NCBI GenBank assembly: GCA_013368315.1
Contig: JAACJM010000251.1
Location: forward strand, 1-64,000
DNA: 64,000 bases
Origin: Tetrapyrgos nigripes
Taxonomy: Eukaryota > Basidiomycota > Agaricomycetes > Agaricales > Campanellaceae
Direction: 5' to 3'
How positions within the stretch are numbered: position 1 is the stretch's first letter; every line of letters starts with the position of its first letter. Below, one piece after another: positions 31,847 through 44,050 of the stretch. The position numbers and the translations under genes were made by a program. The notes under the pieces are model-generated. The model had not been told where the DNA came from and searched no databases. It saw only the letters and a program-made list of their open reading frames with translations.

Positions 31847-32630
31847 TTACTTCCACTTTTTCTTTATCTGGTTCTTGACCTTCATAAGTACATATATGAC
31901 CAACATCTTAGCTTCTGGACTACAGAGGAACATTTTCTTCCCAGAGAAGGTCCCACCAGCATACTTCATGCGCTGCACTACCTGATTCAAATTTTGGAAG
32001 TGGTCCCAGACGAATTTTCTTATGCCCAGATTTCCTGGTATTGTCTCATAGCCCCCATCCTCAGTTTCGTATCTTGACGGCAGTCCCTTGATGAGAACAT
32101 TGTCTACGTAAGGAATGGCAACATGAGGCATCTCCTCCTTGAATGTAAGTAACATCATTGTGGAAAATTGGGACTGAATTAGTCCAACCCATCAGTAATT
32201 TAACCAGTTGATGAAGTCCAAAGGGCATTTGGAATACAGTCATATCTCTTGAGGACTCATCAATGTATTGATGATCGTAGCTGACAAAGATGTCTAGCAT
32301 CCTGAGGCATACTCTGCCTATAAACTCTCTAGCTACATCAGCTGAATGTTGAATAATTACTTTATTCAGGGGTTCCAGATTATGTACTATCCGGATTCGA
32401 CCATCCTTCTTAAGAACACAAAACCATTGCATGGTTCATACATTCCAGCAGCTATCTTTTCCTTGATAAGTTCACATATCTCCAGATATTTTCCTGGTGG
32501 AATTGGGAAGTTCTTCTCTACCCAAGGAACATGAAGAATTACCACTAGCTTTAAAGGTGGAAAGAATTCTACCTTAAAGTTACCCACTTCTTCAGTCTTC
32601 CAAGCGAATCCTAACTCCTGCAACTTCATA
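31847..32630 (-). pseudogene. Gy-2 reverse transcriptase remnant with mutated catalytic box
   Basis: Three overlapping frames read EKNFPIPPGKYLEICELIKEKI, WFCVLKKDGRIRIVHNLEPLN, MTVFQMPFGLHQLV, HVAIPYVDNVLIKGLPSRYE and YAGGTFSGKKMFLC. The catalytic box expected as (Y/F)IDD reads YVDN, losing the second essential aspartate. The domain ends within the palm/thumb and nothing of RNase H follows. Confidence 0.8.
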
Positions 32631-33526
32631 AATTATATTCCTCATAATCCAGTATTCAGGAGGTAACTCTGTTTTGACCGGCTTCACTTTAAGTGCTATG
32701 GGTTTATATCTCCCAAAAGCACTCTTAACGTCAGGATCATACTCATCTGTTGCCCTGCTGGGCTGCCCATTTTCTGCATCACAGTTCGGAGACGATGCTT
32801 GAGCTCTGCAAATGTTAGCGTTGACCACAGTGGGATTCTTAACTCCTTTCTGAGCTTTATACTGTTGAAGCAGGACACTTGCTTTCTTATCCTTCTTCTT
32901 TATACCATCCATCAAAGCATAAACATATGCTTCTGTTAATTCTTCCTTTGTGAAACTCCTGTTTCTAGCTGCAGAGAATCCTGTAATTAATATTTCTCCT
33001 TTATCATTATAATCAAAGGACAGGGCCACCTCTCCCTCTAACAGTTCATCAAGGACCCTTGAAAATTTGAGGATTCTTGATCCACTTCTTTTGCTTCACC
33101 CTTCTCTTCATCATCATCATTCCATCTAGCGGGTACAGGTACTTCTTCCCCAGTTTCAGCATCTACAAACTTCTCTTCTGGTGAAGGTAGAATTTGTGGC
33201 TTCTGACCTCTGGGATATGTAGGTATTGTACACCTGCAATTGGAGTTTGGATCGTGTAGCATGATGAACTGGTTCCCATCTTGCGTGTTCTGTACTGTCG
33301 TTTCACACAAGACATCGAACAGTCTACCCATAAGTACTTCATAAGGACAATTGTCCATTATATGAATTTGTAAGAAGATTTTTAAGTCACCAAAGCGACA
33401 GCCAACATTTCTTGCTAGGCCTCTGGTAGCACTCTCCATATGAATGACTACATCCAGATCCCAAGTTAACTGAAGACCCATAGCTACTCTGGGGTCCATG
33501 GAGATGATCTGTGATCCATTGTCCAT
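32592..33526 (-). pseudogene. Gy-2 aspartic protease and linker to RT
   Basis: The frame from 33526 starts MDNGSQIISMDPRVAMGL, a DxGS-type protease box, and continues with VGCRFGDLKIFLQIHIMDNCPYEVLMGRLF, the second half of the fold. The next frame (33029-32592) is the linker, with TELPPEYWIMRNI near its end. A frameshift separates them near 33035. Confidence 0.65.
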
Positions 33527-34334
33527 AATACATTCTGTTGATCGAGGGATAGGTTACCCTAACTGCAATAATAATCTTTTTCCCTTTTTCTTCAGGCCTC
33601 TCCTTCAAGAATTGTTCAACTACATCTTTATGAACAATCATGTTAGGAGGCAGTCTACCCTTTCCTTGTATGTAGACGTGCATCGTAGGCTGCACTAGGT
33701 CCTCTATGGCGAAGTATACTTCTTCCTCGAGATCTAAGCCATCTACTTGCAATTGCTGGTTGACATTAACCTTCTTCCTTCTTATTCTGGGCTTCACGTT
33801 TAAATTACTAAGTCTCTGTTTAAGTAGTCTCTTTACTACCGGACTGATAGCCATAACTTCTAATGCTTGCATTGAAACTTCTCTGTGAATGATTTGATCA
33901 ACTATTCTTTCTTCTATTCCTGTCAACATTAAAGGTTCTCTCGAATCTGCTACTTCGTCCAACAATGGGTGTTCTGCTAACCTAGCTTTAGGCTTGGTTA
34001 CCGTCAGCTTCTTGATAGGTTTTGGGTCCTCAGGCGGATTGTTACCAGCCAATCTTTCCTGATTTATGGGTATATTCCTATCAAATGGCCTAGTGTTTGC
34101 CACATTTTGGTTAGGTGTAGTCATTTCTTTCGATTTCCCTTTTGCTGTGCTTGACGAAGACTCCGATTCGTCTGTCTCTGTTGGTCTCTCCTCATTTCTC
34201 TTTTGTGGAGGTTTATAAATCTCCGCTTTTTCTTTCCTCTTCATAATAGTCGGTATTTCCACATATGGTCTCATCTGAGGTGTCTTATCCCGGTTAGTGA
34301 CAAACTGTGACACTGATTTGTCTTCAGACCCCAT
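33387..34334 (-). pseudogene. Gy-2 region between zinc knuckle and protease
   Basis: 315 residues: a basic disordered half (EIPTIMKRKEKAEIYKPP) and a folded half (SREPLMLTGIEERIVDQIIHREV, LEVMAISPVVKRLLKQRL, YPSINRMYYG) that runs into the protease. The last ~45 residues are the antisense-frame tail after a frameshift near 33530, where the protease frame takes over. Confidence 0.6.
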
Positions 34335-34678
34335 CCTTGGAGTCTTCAGTTTCCTGCCAGGAGCATTTCAAGCTTCTTCTGGATTAGATCCATATCATCT
34401 TCATGATGCAACTCAGCTTCCTCTTGCTTCTCTTCTAGCACTTTATGTTTCTTATCTATGTTACATAGATAATTTCTCCATAAAGGTGCTGAGAGTAACA
34501 TTGCCTTCACCATAAGCTTCCATAGCTTCTGCTTCAGAGGCAAACATTACTTTCTTCACCCCTTCTCAATCTTTTGAGCTTTTGTCTCAGTATCACCATC
34601 ATTGACTTTGGCAGGGTACTTCTGTCTTTCATATGAATGTTCCCATAACTATCCTTGATGATCCATCCTTTTTCAAAG

Positions 34679-34760
34679 AAGCTCATCTGGATATTGCAGT
34701 CAGGTAACAGATGATCTGGACTTCCACAGAAGAAACACTTGCATTCAGTCTGATTTGAGG
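34679..34760 (-). pseudogene. Gy-2 CCHC zinc knuckle
   Basis: The minus-strand translation reads CFFCGSPDHLLPDC (CX2CX4HX4C) followed by FFEKGWIIKD. It is the nucleic-acid-binding knuckle of Gag and falls between the Gag and linker frames. Confidence 0.8.
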
Positions 34761-34955
34761 TTGGTTTGGATAACTATTGTTATTGAAACCTCAATTGTTG
34801 TAGCTGCCTGACTGTCTGCTAGCATTAGCCCTAGATTGATTTTGATTTTGGTTCATGAGGAGCTTAGCGATGCTCGTCAAGACTGTTATATTCTGGTCCA
34901 ACTTTTCCGCTATCTCTTTCATTCTACCCTGATTCACATCGGTCGTTGCTGACAT

Positions 34956-36023
34956 TCATAGCATCCATTCATTGCTGCTAGATTCACCTTTGATCAGTGC
35001 TAGGTGAGAATCCACTGACCAATTATCCACAGCTTTCTTAGTTGTGGCCGCAGCAGGTTCTGTTTTCCTCACTGCTTTTCCTATCCCTACACTGGTCAGA
35101 CTTGCACTTCTGGCAGCTTGGATGATTATTTCCAATGGGGAAGGATCTTCCATATTCCTCTTTTTATCACCTTCTTCGATCCTCGGAAGAAAGAGCACCA
35201 ACGCCGTCCTCAAGCTTTTGTCTAAACTGCTAATGAAGTAGGAAACTGCCTCCTTGTTTGATATGATATGGGATCCATCTTTAGGCATAAGCTTCTTGAT
35301 CTCGAGCTTAAATTCCCTGACATACACATAAAGGCATTCCCGCTGTCCTACAACAATTCCAGTGTACTTAGCGCAGATCTCCTTGAGTCGATCCGTGCTT
35401 CCGAATTCACCAGCTACAGATTCCAGATAACAATCCCTTAGCTTGCCTTTGAAAGTTTCCCAATCAAACCTGCAATCTGTTGCATCTTCTTCATGACACA
35501 TCCAAGTCCAATACTCCATGTACTTCATTGCTAGGAGGATCTTTGCTTCATCAAGATCGATGTCGTTGTCTTTGAAAAGACTGTCCAACTCAGCGAAGTA
35601 CCTTTCAAGGAATTCTGGCTCTTCTTTGTCAAAGGAAGGTGCCGTCTTTTTGGGTTTTGGTAGTTTGTCCTTCTGCATTGATCTCAACACTGTAGGCGAC
35701 ACTTTTAGACCAGGTACACTAGTCTGTACTCTCATATCTTCTGCCATCATATCTATATTCATCAGTGGTGTGTAGAAATTCTCTAAATAGATTTCATCTA
35801 GTGGTGAGAGAGGGGAAAGAGTTTCTCAAAGGTAGCTAGCAGTTTCCAAAGGTCCAAATGTTCCTATTAAACTAGGTCTCTGGGGTTTGTCCTTTGGCTT
35901 CTTTCCAGCTGCCTTTCTGGTCAATTCTCTCGCCTTTTCTCTCGCCAGAGGTTTTGTAGGGTATGGATTGTAAACAGGGGATGTGTTTGATTCGATCGGC
36001 CTAGTGGAACTAGATGCTGACAA
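34956..36023 (-). pseudogene. Gy-2 Gag
   Basis: 35762-34956 encodes a capsid-like helical domain (FDKEEPEFLERYFAELDSLF, KILLAMKYMEYW, FKGKLRDCYLES, SYFISSLDKSLRTALVLF). The frame 36023-35826 upstream (basic, TRPIESNTSPVYNPYPTKPL) is its disordered N-terminus, separated by a stop or frameshift near 35800. Confidence 0.7.
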
Positions 36024-37770
36024 TGAAACTTGAACGTTCCTCTGCTTAGGGGGTTTTCTGCCAGAAGGATCTGTATCAGGCTTCCAGTATTTGCTTGCAT
36101 GGAGTAACTGATTGTCTTTTTCAAGACCTCTGAGCTCCGACAGCTTTTGATTGTGAGCGTTAGCTCAAGTGTGCTTATAGTAGTAAGTTAAACTGAGAAA
36201 TGGAACACCCTCGTGGTGCCCAGCTCCAGTAATTCAGTGCTAGGAACTACACCCAAACACAAAACTGTATACAAATGTAAATGAGACAAGTGTTCTGAGT
36301 AGTCAGAGTACTCAAACTCCCAGTTTACTTGTACTATAAGTACTTTTGATTGGGGTTTTTCAATGAAGTTAGTGCTTAGCGCGCAACACAATAAACACAA
36401 GTTTAACACCAAGGGGATCAACGAGTCCCAAATCAAACACTTAATAGACCAAAAGGTCAACACAAAGATCACAGTTATAACCACAAAATGTTCAATTTAA
36501 ACTCTATTATCTCCAACACAATGTTTATACTCTTAGAGAGTGCAGTTAAGTTTGTTTAGAAGCTTTAGTCCATGTTTCATGTCCTCTACTATTGCTAGCG
36601 AGATCCAATACTCTACAGTACGTGGCTTGGGTAGCTACTCGTAATATCTGGTCCTTTTATACTACTAGCAGCTACAACTATACAGTTACTTATTTCTTTT
36701 CGATGTCTGCTAAAAGGTATGTAGAGAAAATACAAAACAAATTGAAAAATCCATTAGCGAGTTCTACCTATTTCTTTGTAAGTAAAGACTTGCTTATTAG
36801 GGTATACAGAAACTGTCCAATATTATCTAAATATTCGTAGGAACTTTCTTCAGTCCTCTTTGTAAGCCATCTGGTGTTTTCATGTACCATCCTGGTTAGC
36901 AAGCATTGCATCTATGACTCAGAACACTCCACTTATGACCACTAGGTCCCTCATACACATCCTTATGCTAGGGGCATAGGGCTTTCTCGTAGTTTCTTTG
37001 TTCCATTCTGTTTTCCTTTCCCTTTTCTCTGATCTTGCTTTATACACACTATGCATTGCCAACAGTCTACTACGTAGTCCTACATGCGAGTCCAGCTCTT
37101 CTGCAGTCCCATTCGCATACTTATTCATCCTTCAACACTTTCAATGCCTAGCTAGATGCTTACTGACAGATTTATCCTTATCCAGAAATACTGTTACCCA
37201 TTTGGGTTGTATTCCGATCGTTTGGATGTACTGTGACTTAGCACTTCTGTCCCTTATATCTCTGTTTAGAGACATCTGTTTACTATCCCCTCTGTACCGA
37301 TGGATAGCTGAACTCTCTGGGATCCTGTACATATATACTTTGTCCTACTTTTATACACATGTACCTTTTACAGATACTTAAGACTCCCTCAAAGCCATCT
37401 TAGTACTATGGAATTTGCCAATACATAGATCTAGACCTAGCATGCTTGTCCACATGTCTGATCTTAGAGCTGTCTTCCCTGATCGACCTTTCAGCTGAGG
37501 ATTGTGCTGCTTATGCATTCCTATGCCCACGAATAGGGGGTATCTCACACTTCACTGTCCCTTTGGATCACGTTAGTGGTACTAGTAGTTATAATAGGAT
37601 TCAAAAGCCTTTGTAGGCTATCTTTATTATTTGGTGGGTCTGCTATCATAACTCCAACTCATACATATCTATCATAGTACTTAGAATGAGTTGTTTCTCC
37701 ATCTATAAGCACTTAATATTATTGTACTGTTGTTTTCTAGTCCCGCTAGGTATTAACTACACGGCTGCAC
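36024..37770. other. AT-rich spacer, no gene
   Basis: Many short frames without motifs. The 5' end of Gy-2 should lie here, but I find no LTR pair. Confidence 0.35.
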
Positions 37771-37777
37771 CTTGAAA

Positions 37778-37841
37778 TCACAATTTGTTAACAGTTCTGC
37801 GAGCTTAGATCTGTGACAGTGATATTTCAAACAAATTGTGA
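37778..37841. repeat. Inverted repeat CACAATTTGTT/AACAAATTGTG
   Basis: An 11-bp perfect inverted repeat around 37780-37790 and 37831-37841 brackets about 40 bp. Related words (CACAAATTGTTAA, GCAAATTGTG) recur near 38626 and 38711. It may be part of a small inverted-repeat element; borders are unclear. Confidence 0.4.
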
Positions 37842-39530
37842 AAGCGCTGTGACAAACTTTTGAAAGCCCTCAGCTGTTGACGTTGTCAGGGTTTGTGCTG
37901 GTTTGTGAGAGCAAACTGTGTCCAAATTAGGCCTCTGGTCCAAGGCTGCCAATCTGCCAGATGCTGGAGGTGAGTTTGTTGAGTCAGAGTTGAACTTGGC
38001 ATTTTTTTTTTCATCTTTCCTTCCACCCTTCATGCTGGCAGGGTGTTCTTGTGCCTACAAGATTCCATGGTTCCATGCTATCTCTTTTCTGCTCATCAAA
38101 TGGATCACTGTGGACCTCCAGCCCATCCTCCTCAAGAACAGCTTCTGCAAAAGGACAGTGCAGCTGAGCCGAAGCCTGTGTTAGATCAAGCGTGCTCTCA
38201 AGGCCTCAAGACCTGCAAGTTTCCATCGAGTTTAATGACCATAGGTCTCTGTCTGTGCCTATCAGATCAAGCAAGTCCCAAGGCCTCAAGATCCAGTGTG
38301 ACTCACAAGTTCTTGTCAAGTGTAATCTTCATGCTCTTTTGTGGTTCACCAGGCCCTCAAGCTGTCCTTCAAGAGTTGCGCAAGTGCCTTGACTCCAACT
38401 TACAGGTATGACAGGTTCTTGAGTCAAGTATAGTCTATAGATGGTTCCGGGTTATCTGTCTACGTACATATACACTTGTAGATGTATTAGTTGCAGTCAA
38501 TATACTCTTTGTTTATTTGCTTTCTACTGGACATTTGGTAACAGAAGAGGAATGGGAGGAAAGGAAGAGTGCAAGGCTACTGCTATGCCCTATGCGGCAG
38601 CTATGTCCAGCTATCACAAATTGTTAATAGTAACTGTGACAAATCTACGACAGTTGATGGATCGAAGGCAATCCCAAAACTCTAATATTGCAGCAGCACT
38701 GTCACAAATTTCTAATTGGTGGATCAATTAGCAAATTGTGTAGCAGTTCAGGGCTCACCCTAGTCCTCTTATTCCCTTAAAAGAACATCAAAAACTGATA
38801 TTATGGACCAAAATCTAAGTATGTATACAGTGATTTTGTATGGCGTATCATTGTGACTTGTGACACCCTCTCACTGGATAACAACCATATCAGTGTGTCA
38901 ATGAACTATCTCAAAAGCCCCTCGCAAGCATGCAGAATGGAGGTAGTGGGATGTTCCATTTTGGGCAAGAATCTGATTGTTCTTCCAGGGGTTACCAGAC
39001 GTGTCTTCATACTAGGTGACACTTGTACCATTGGCTCAAATCCCTTCCTTTGCCTTTCTTGAAGTACATGGGAGCAGAGTATATGCATGTCGTTTTCAAT
39101 TTGAGGTATGTGTGTGTCTGCTCTCAATGTGTATCTCTGCTCAGTTTCTCTTGACTTTGTAGTTATGTGAAGGTCACAATGTGCATGTCCTTCAGTATAT
39201 GCACTCGTGATTGGTGGACTGGCAGTGGACTCACAGAGTAACTGAAGGTACATTTCCCTGGTCTCTTCCAGTTGCTTTGCATTGCTAACTGGTTTGTCTC
39301 AGTTTGTTCATTTGGGCTCAGGGACATTCAACTTCTTAGATGGGACAGCATCAGCAGGTGTCAGCAAGGTGTCAGAAGGCATGTATAGCTTATTTTAGTA
39401 GAAAAGATGTACAATATGTCAGATGAAATGGAATGAAGCTGATGATCTCTGATGCCAATCTGATATCTGGCTTGGTCCAAAAGGTATTGTTGACACATCA
39501 TCAATACATCCTGAACTTTTTGCCCAGACG
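37842..39530. other. Spacer with no supported gene
   Basis: Plus-strand frames at 38043-38411 and 38441-38731 have no recognisable motif. Words such as TCAAGGCCTCAAGA recur near 38200 and 38278, suggesting a degenerate local repeat. Confidence 0.3.
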
Positions 39531-40044
39531 TGTCACGAATCGTCTCCGATCTATTCATTTCCTTCCTATTCTTTTCCCTTTACTACCCATTTCCCACTTT
39601 AACCCCATAAACATCAACCATATCTCATCATCGTCTATAGTTACTATCTCTACAGATCTATGACTCACACTCTTATCTCCTCCGATTCCTATCTCCATGG
39701 ACATTCTCACTATCAATCATTCTTTATGATTCAGTACCTTCATCTACCCATATTTAACTCATTACTCTCTCGCCCTTGACGTTTCCACATGATACTGTCT
39801 ATTATTACTTACTCTTTCCCATCTGTTCATATTTTACTTATATACCTGTGATCCTTGTAACCTATTCCTTAGTTCGTTCACTTCGTCTCCGCTCCGTACT
39901 TTTACTACGCAGTGTAGAGCCTAGTCAGCTTACTTTCTCTATCTCTCTATCTCTTTACCTCTTCTGATCAATCTATTCTCTCGTAACTGACTTTCTCGTA
40001 TTGTGTGACTTGGGTGGCTATTGAGTGTACCGACGATCTTGACA
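39531..40044 (+). repeat. Gy-3 5' LTR
   Basis: Begins TGTCACGAATCG and ends CTTGACA. It contains TTATATACCTGTGAT (TATA-like), GTTCACTTCGTCTCCGCTCC and TTGTGTGACTTGGGTGG. It is collinear with the 3' LTR with small indels; relatives are the solo LTRs at 30303 and 47577. Confidence 0.9.
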
Positions 40045-41126
40045 CTTGAACGAACTCCCATACACCCACCTCACAAATCCTTCCATCACATAGAACCTTC
40101 CTATTATCCTATCCTTCCCCTACGGTGCTGCAGAAGCCCAGCAACTCTACCCTGTGTGAGGAGCCTCACAGGTTGGCAGGCGTGAACTACTCAAGTAGCA
40201 GTTACATGAGGTCATCCCCCGTCTACACAGTCTCGAGACGTAATACCAGACTCGCTAAACCCGAGTAAGGTGGTCGACCGGTTCTGTAATAGAAACCCAA
40301 ACTCCCTTCTTCACTCTGTCTACCCCACATCCCCGAATTCGTATCGAACCCGCTATAACCCCTCGTGACTACGAACAGGTTCCATTTCCCCTTCCTCGCT
40401 ACCTCCTGCACACCGAATACCTGGTCTCCCACGGAAGAAACATACGAGTGAATCCTTGGAGCTTCGACCGACACTTCGTTTGTACAAGACGTTGGGTGTG
40501 GAAACTTATCTCAGGTGACGTAGTTCTCTCAATGTTCTCATACATAACAGTGAAAGAGGACTTCGATACAGGAGAAACAGTGGTTCATATCAAAGGACCT
40601 CTATTCTTCAGAGAAAACATCGATACTCTCCATCATCACCTTCCCCCAAATACGGTCTAGCATCCTCCTTTATCTTAGGACCCAACTACCTTTCGTAAAA
40701 ATTAGTGTATGACCGATCGACGATCCGCATCTGCAGACCCGAACCTCCACTGTGTCAACCGACCACACTGTATTCCATCCCGCATCATTCCAAGACGCCT
40801 GCTATATCTCCGAAAACGGTGACGATCCTTGGGTTCTGTGCACTATACAACCGTGCCTGAACAGATATAACACTCAACGACTTACTAACGTAGAACTCCC
40901 GAGTTGGTTACACGTTATAACCCAGCTCCAAGAACTTGCAATTCAAAAAGCACATCGAAAACCTAAAACCGAATCAGGCCAAGGAACCTCTACACCTACC
41001 AACCAACCCTCCGAACCAACCCAGTACCAGAAACCCTCCCAATAACCCATCAGAACCAGATAATCCCACTTCCCCACCTTCTTCGCCCATCATTCCATCT
41101 GCCGAAGGACCATCCGTAGCCCCTCG
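40045..41126 (+). pseudogene. Gy-3 leader and frames upstream of Gag
   Basis: Frames at 40448-40660 and 40752-41045 lie on the element strand between LTR and Gag. The second ends in a P/S/Q-rich tail and may run into Gag through a frameshift. No domain recognised. Confidence 0.4.
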
Positions 41127-42170
41127 TTGTCCTCCTACACCTCCTTCTCCAAATCCATCGATCCAAATGACTCGGTCATGGCTGATACACCTCCTATCGG
41201 GTCGAATGGTACTTCTGAACGAGGAAGAAAACCAGATGCCTTCAATGGAGAACGTAGTGAGGCAAAACGATGGCTGGCCCTATTTAATAACTATCTACGC
41301 ATGAATAAAGGAAAGTACCCGACTGAGGAGAGTCAGGTTTCGTTATTCTTGTCTGTTCTTTACGGGAGAAAAGGAGGAGATTGGGCAACACAGAGATTGA
41401 TAGAACAAGATGAAGATGAAGAAGATGAGGACTTGGCGAGTACACCGAGACAAATGGAGATGGATAACTTTGAAACAGATACGTGATAGATTCAAAAAGG
41501 ACTTCAAAGCTCTCGCCTCAGAAGATGTGGCGAGGACAAAGATCAAGTTTGCTAGAATGAAGGGGACGGATATTAGCAGCTACAACAGCATCTTCGATAC
41601 ATACGGAGAAGAGTCCGAATTCGGAGAAGCAGCGTTGTTGGAATTCTATCAGGATGGGTTGCCACCCAAACTCCGAGAAGCTGTTGGAAGAATGTATCCA
41701 AAGTGGGATGACTTCGAGGAGTACAAGGAAAGAGCCATGGAACTTCATTTAGAATGGTTGAAGGAACGGGAAAGACAAGGACGCTGGAAAACTACTTCGA
41801 CGTCGAAGAGTAGTCCAGGTCCATCTCAGGGAAGAACAGTAGCAAGCGTCAATGCGCTTATGAATATGGGACCAGGTGCTAACTCGTCTTTCACTCCATT
41901 ACCAAACTGACACCTGATGAAAGGGACTGACTCCGAAAAGCTAGGAGCATGTTTCGCATGTAGACAAACTGGACATATGAGCAACGAATGTCCGACATTC
42001 CCAAGGACGTCATCTCAAAACATGTCCCGAACCTTTTCCTCTCGTGCTGTTCGAACAGCCGAAACCGCATCTTCACCACCGGTGACGGTAGCTCAGGTGT
42101 CTTCATCTCGAAACACAATCAAGGACATTTCCGACATGGTTAACAGGGTTAAAGGACTAGAGGGAGAAGA
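41127..42170 (+). pseudogene. Gy-3 Gag with zinc knuckle
   Basis: Frames 41127-41486, 41410-41910 and 41917-42294 together encode NGERSEAKRWLALFNNYLRM, FLSVLYGRKGGDWA, ISSYNSIFDTYGEESEFGE, FYQDGLPPKLREAVGRMYPKW and the knuckle CFACRQTGHMSNEC (about 41950-41991). Frameshifts near 41450 and a stop at 41908-41910 break it. Confidence 0.8.
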
Positions 42171-42295
42171 AAAGGAACAAGCAACTGTCTATTTAAAGAC
42201 ATTATGTCTAAATTGGATTTTTGAATCACTCCTCTGCTACGTCATCAGTAGGAGTAGAACAGTACACCGGACAGTTAAAGAACAATTGATATAGT

Positions 42296-44050
42296 GTGTT
42301 ATACCCCTCTAGTGAGCGAGTCTTTCCTTCAGAGATAAGAATGTCAGCAATCACTCGTAACAGACAGATACCATCAATCACTCTCAAAACTGAATTAATC
42401 GGCAAAGTTACTGGCAGAAAAATCGACGCAAACGCTCTAATAGACAGCGGTGCAGAAGGCATAATCATCAATGGCCAATTCGCACAAAAACATCAACTCA
42501 CCCTTCTTCCTATTAAAAACCCGTTCCCAGTTCGAAACATCGACGGCTCCGAAAACACCATGGGATGGGTGCGAGAATACACTATCCAAAATCTTCGTAT
42601 CTATTCCCGAGACGGTGAGGCGTACCACAAAGAAAAAGCTGAGTTCTACGTAACGGACATCGGGGATCACGATATAATCCTCGGTACCGACTGGTTGGAA
42701 GAACATAACCCAGATATAGACTGGTCGGACTCACGGGTAGACATGACTAGATGCCCAGAGACATGCATCACGGCAAAACCTCTCATTCTCCATTTGAAAA
42801 CTAAATCCTTGAAATCCACAGTCGTCGATCCAAGAACCCACCACAAGGACTACCAAGTCAGATGGTTAGAACCAGTTGGACAATTCAAACCAGTTGCCCA
42901 ACCAAAAATTGCAGGGCGACACCATCGAATTCCTATTCGATCCTTCCACCGAAGTTCGGAGGTAACGGTGATCTTTACTGAAGATGATTGCGGGAGAGAT
43001 ATGATCCCAGAACGATGGGAACAGGACGTAATGGAGGAATTGTTGGAGAAAGAAGAAAGAATAGAAGAAGAGGCGCCAGGGACACCAAACCTGAACATCC
43101 GCGCAGGGTTTACAAAGGCACAAGAACTCACAGAGGCAGCCCAGAACGTCCAGGTCGATGTACCTCTTAAAGATAAGATTCCTTCACAATATCATCAGTT
43201 CCTACGAGTCTTTGACAAACAAACCTCAGAACGATTACCGAAACGTGGTGAATGGGATCATGCTATCGAGTTAAAACTGGACTTTGAACTGCGCCCCTGC
43301 AAAACGTACCCTTTATCCCCAAATGAACAAAAGGAACTCGATGAATTCATCAAGGAAAACTTGGAGAAAGGGCATATAAGACCGTCAAAGTCTCCTATGG
43401 CAAGTCCCTTCTTCCTTGTAAAAAAGAAAGACGGAAAACTATGACCAGTACAGGACTATCGTGCCCTAAACAGAGGGACCATCAAAAACGAATACCCCCT
43501 ACCGCTTATATCGGAACTCATAGACAAATTAAAAGGGGCGCGGATGTTTTCCAAAATCGACCTTAGATGGGGATATAACAACGTACGTATCAAGAAGGGA
43601 GATGAATGGAAAGCGGCGTTTAAAACCAACCGCGGCCTCTTCGAACCAACGGTGATGTTTTTCGGTCTTATGAACTCTCCAGCTACATTCCAAGCGATGA
43701 TGAACACTCTATTCAAGGACCTGATCGACTCCGGAAAAGTCGTGATCTATATGGACGATATTCTCATATTCACGGAATCACTAGAAGAACATCGATACAT
43801 GGTGAAACAAGTATTGGCACGACTCCATGATAACAATTTGTACGCTAAACCAGAAAAATGCACTTTCGAAACTGATTCAGTGGAGTTCCTCGGCCTTATC
43901 GTTTCACACAACACATTGGCAATGGACCCAGTCAAGGTCGAGGGCATGACCAAATGGCCAATCCCACGCAACGTCAAAGACGTACAATCATTCCTCGGCT
44001 TCAGAAACTTTTACCGTCGTTTCATACGTGATTTCTCAAAAATCGCATGA
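42296..44050 (+). pseudogene. Gy-3 protease and reverse transcriptase
   Basis: ALIDSGAEGIIINGQFAQKH carries the DSGA protease box and HDIILGTDWLEEHNP its second half. RT follows: RGEWDHAIELKLDF, SPFFLVKKKDGKL, a TGA (43442-43444), PVQDYRALNRGTIKNEYPLP, MFSKIDLRWGYNNVRI, VVIYMDDILIFTESLEEH (catalytic YMDD intact), and FLGFRNFYRRF, then a TGA (44048-44050). Both TGAs replace arginine in the family (KLRPVQDY, IARPLFDL), so each looks like CGA to TGA. Otherwise the frame is clean, implying a recently active copy. Confidence 0.9.

Larger units (their letters stand above)
31847..36023 (-). mobile_element. Gy-2: truncated, degenerate Ty3/Gypsy retrotransposon
   Basis: On the minus strand, from high to low: Gag N-terminus (36023-35826), Gag (35762-34956), a zinc knuckle (34745-34679), a linker (34334-33540), protease (33526-33300) and a reverse transcriptase that ends at about 31847. 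RNase H, integrase and chromodomain are missing. No LTRs recognised. The family differs from Gy-1 and Gy-3 in having a long linker between knuckle and protease and RT motifs such as FQMPFGLHQL and SGKKMFLC. Confidence 0.8.

Noticed and set aside
21523..44050. Classical RIP (Neurospora-type) as the cause of the C-to-T changes
   Set aside because: The changes seen are specifically at CpG, whereas classical RIP prefers CpA; methylation-linked deamination is the simpler reading, and it cannot be settled without genome-wide counts.
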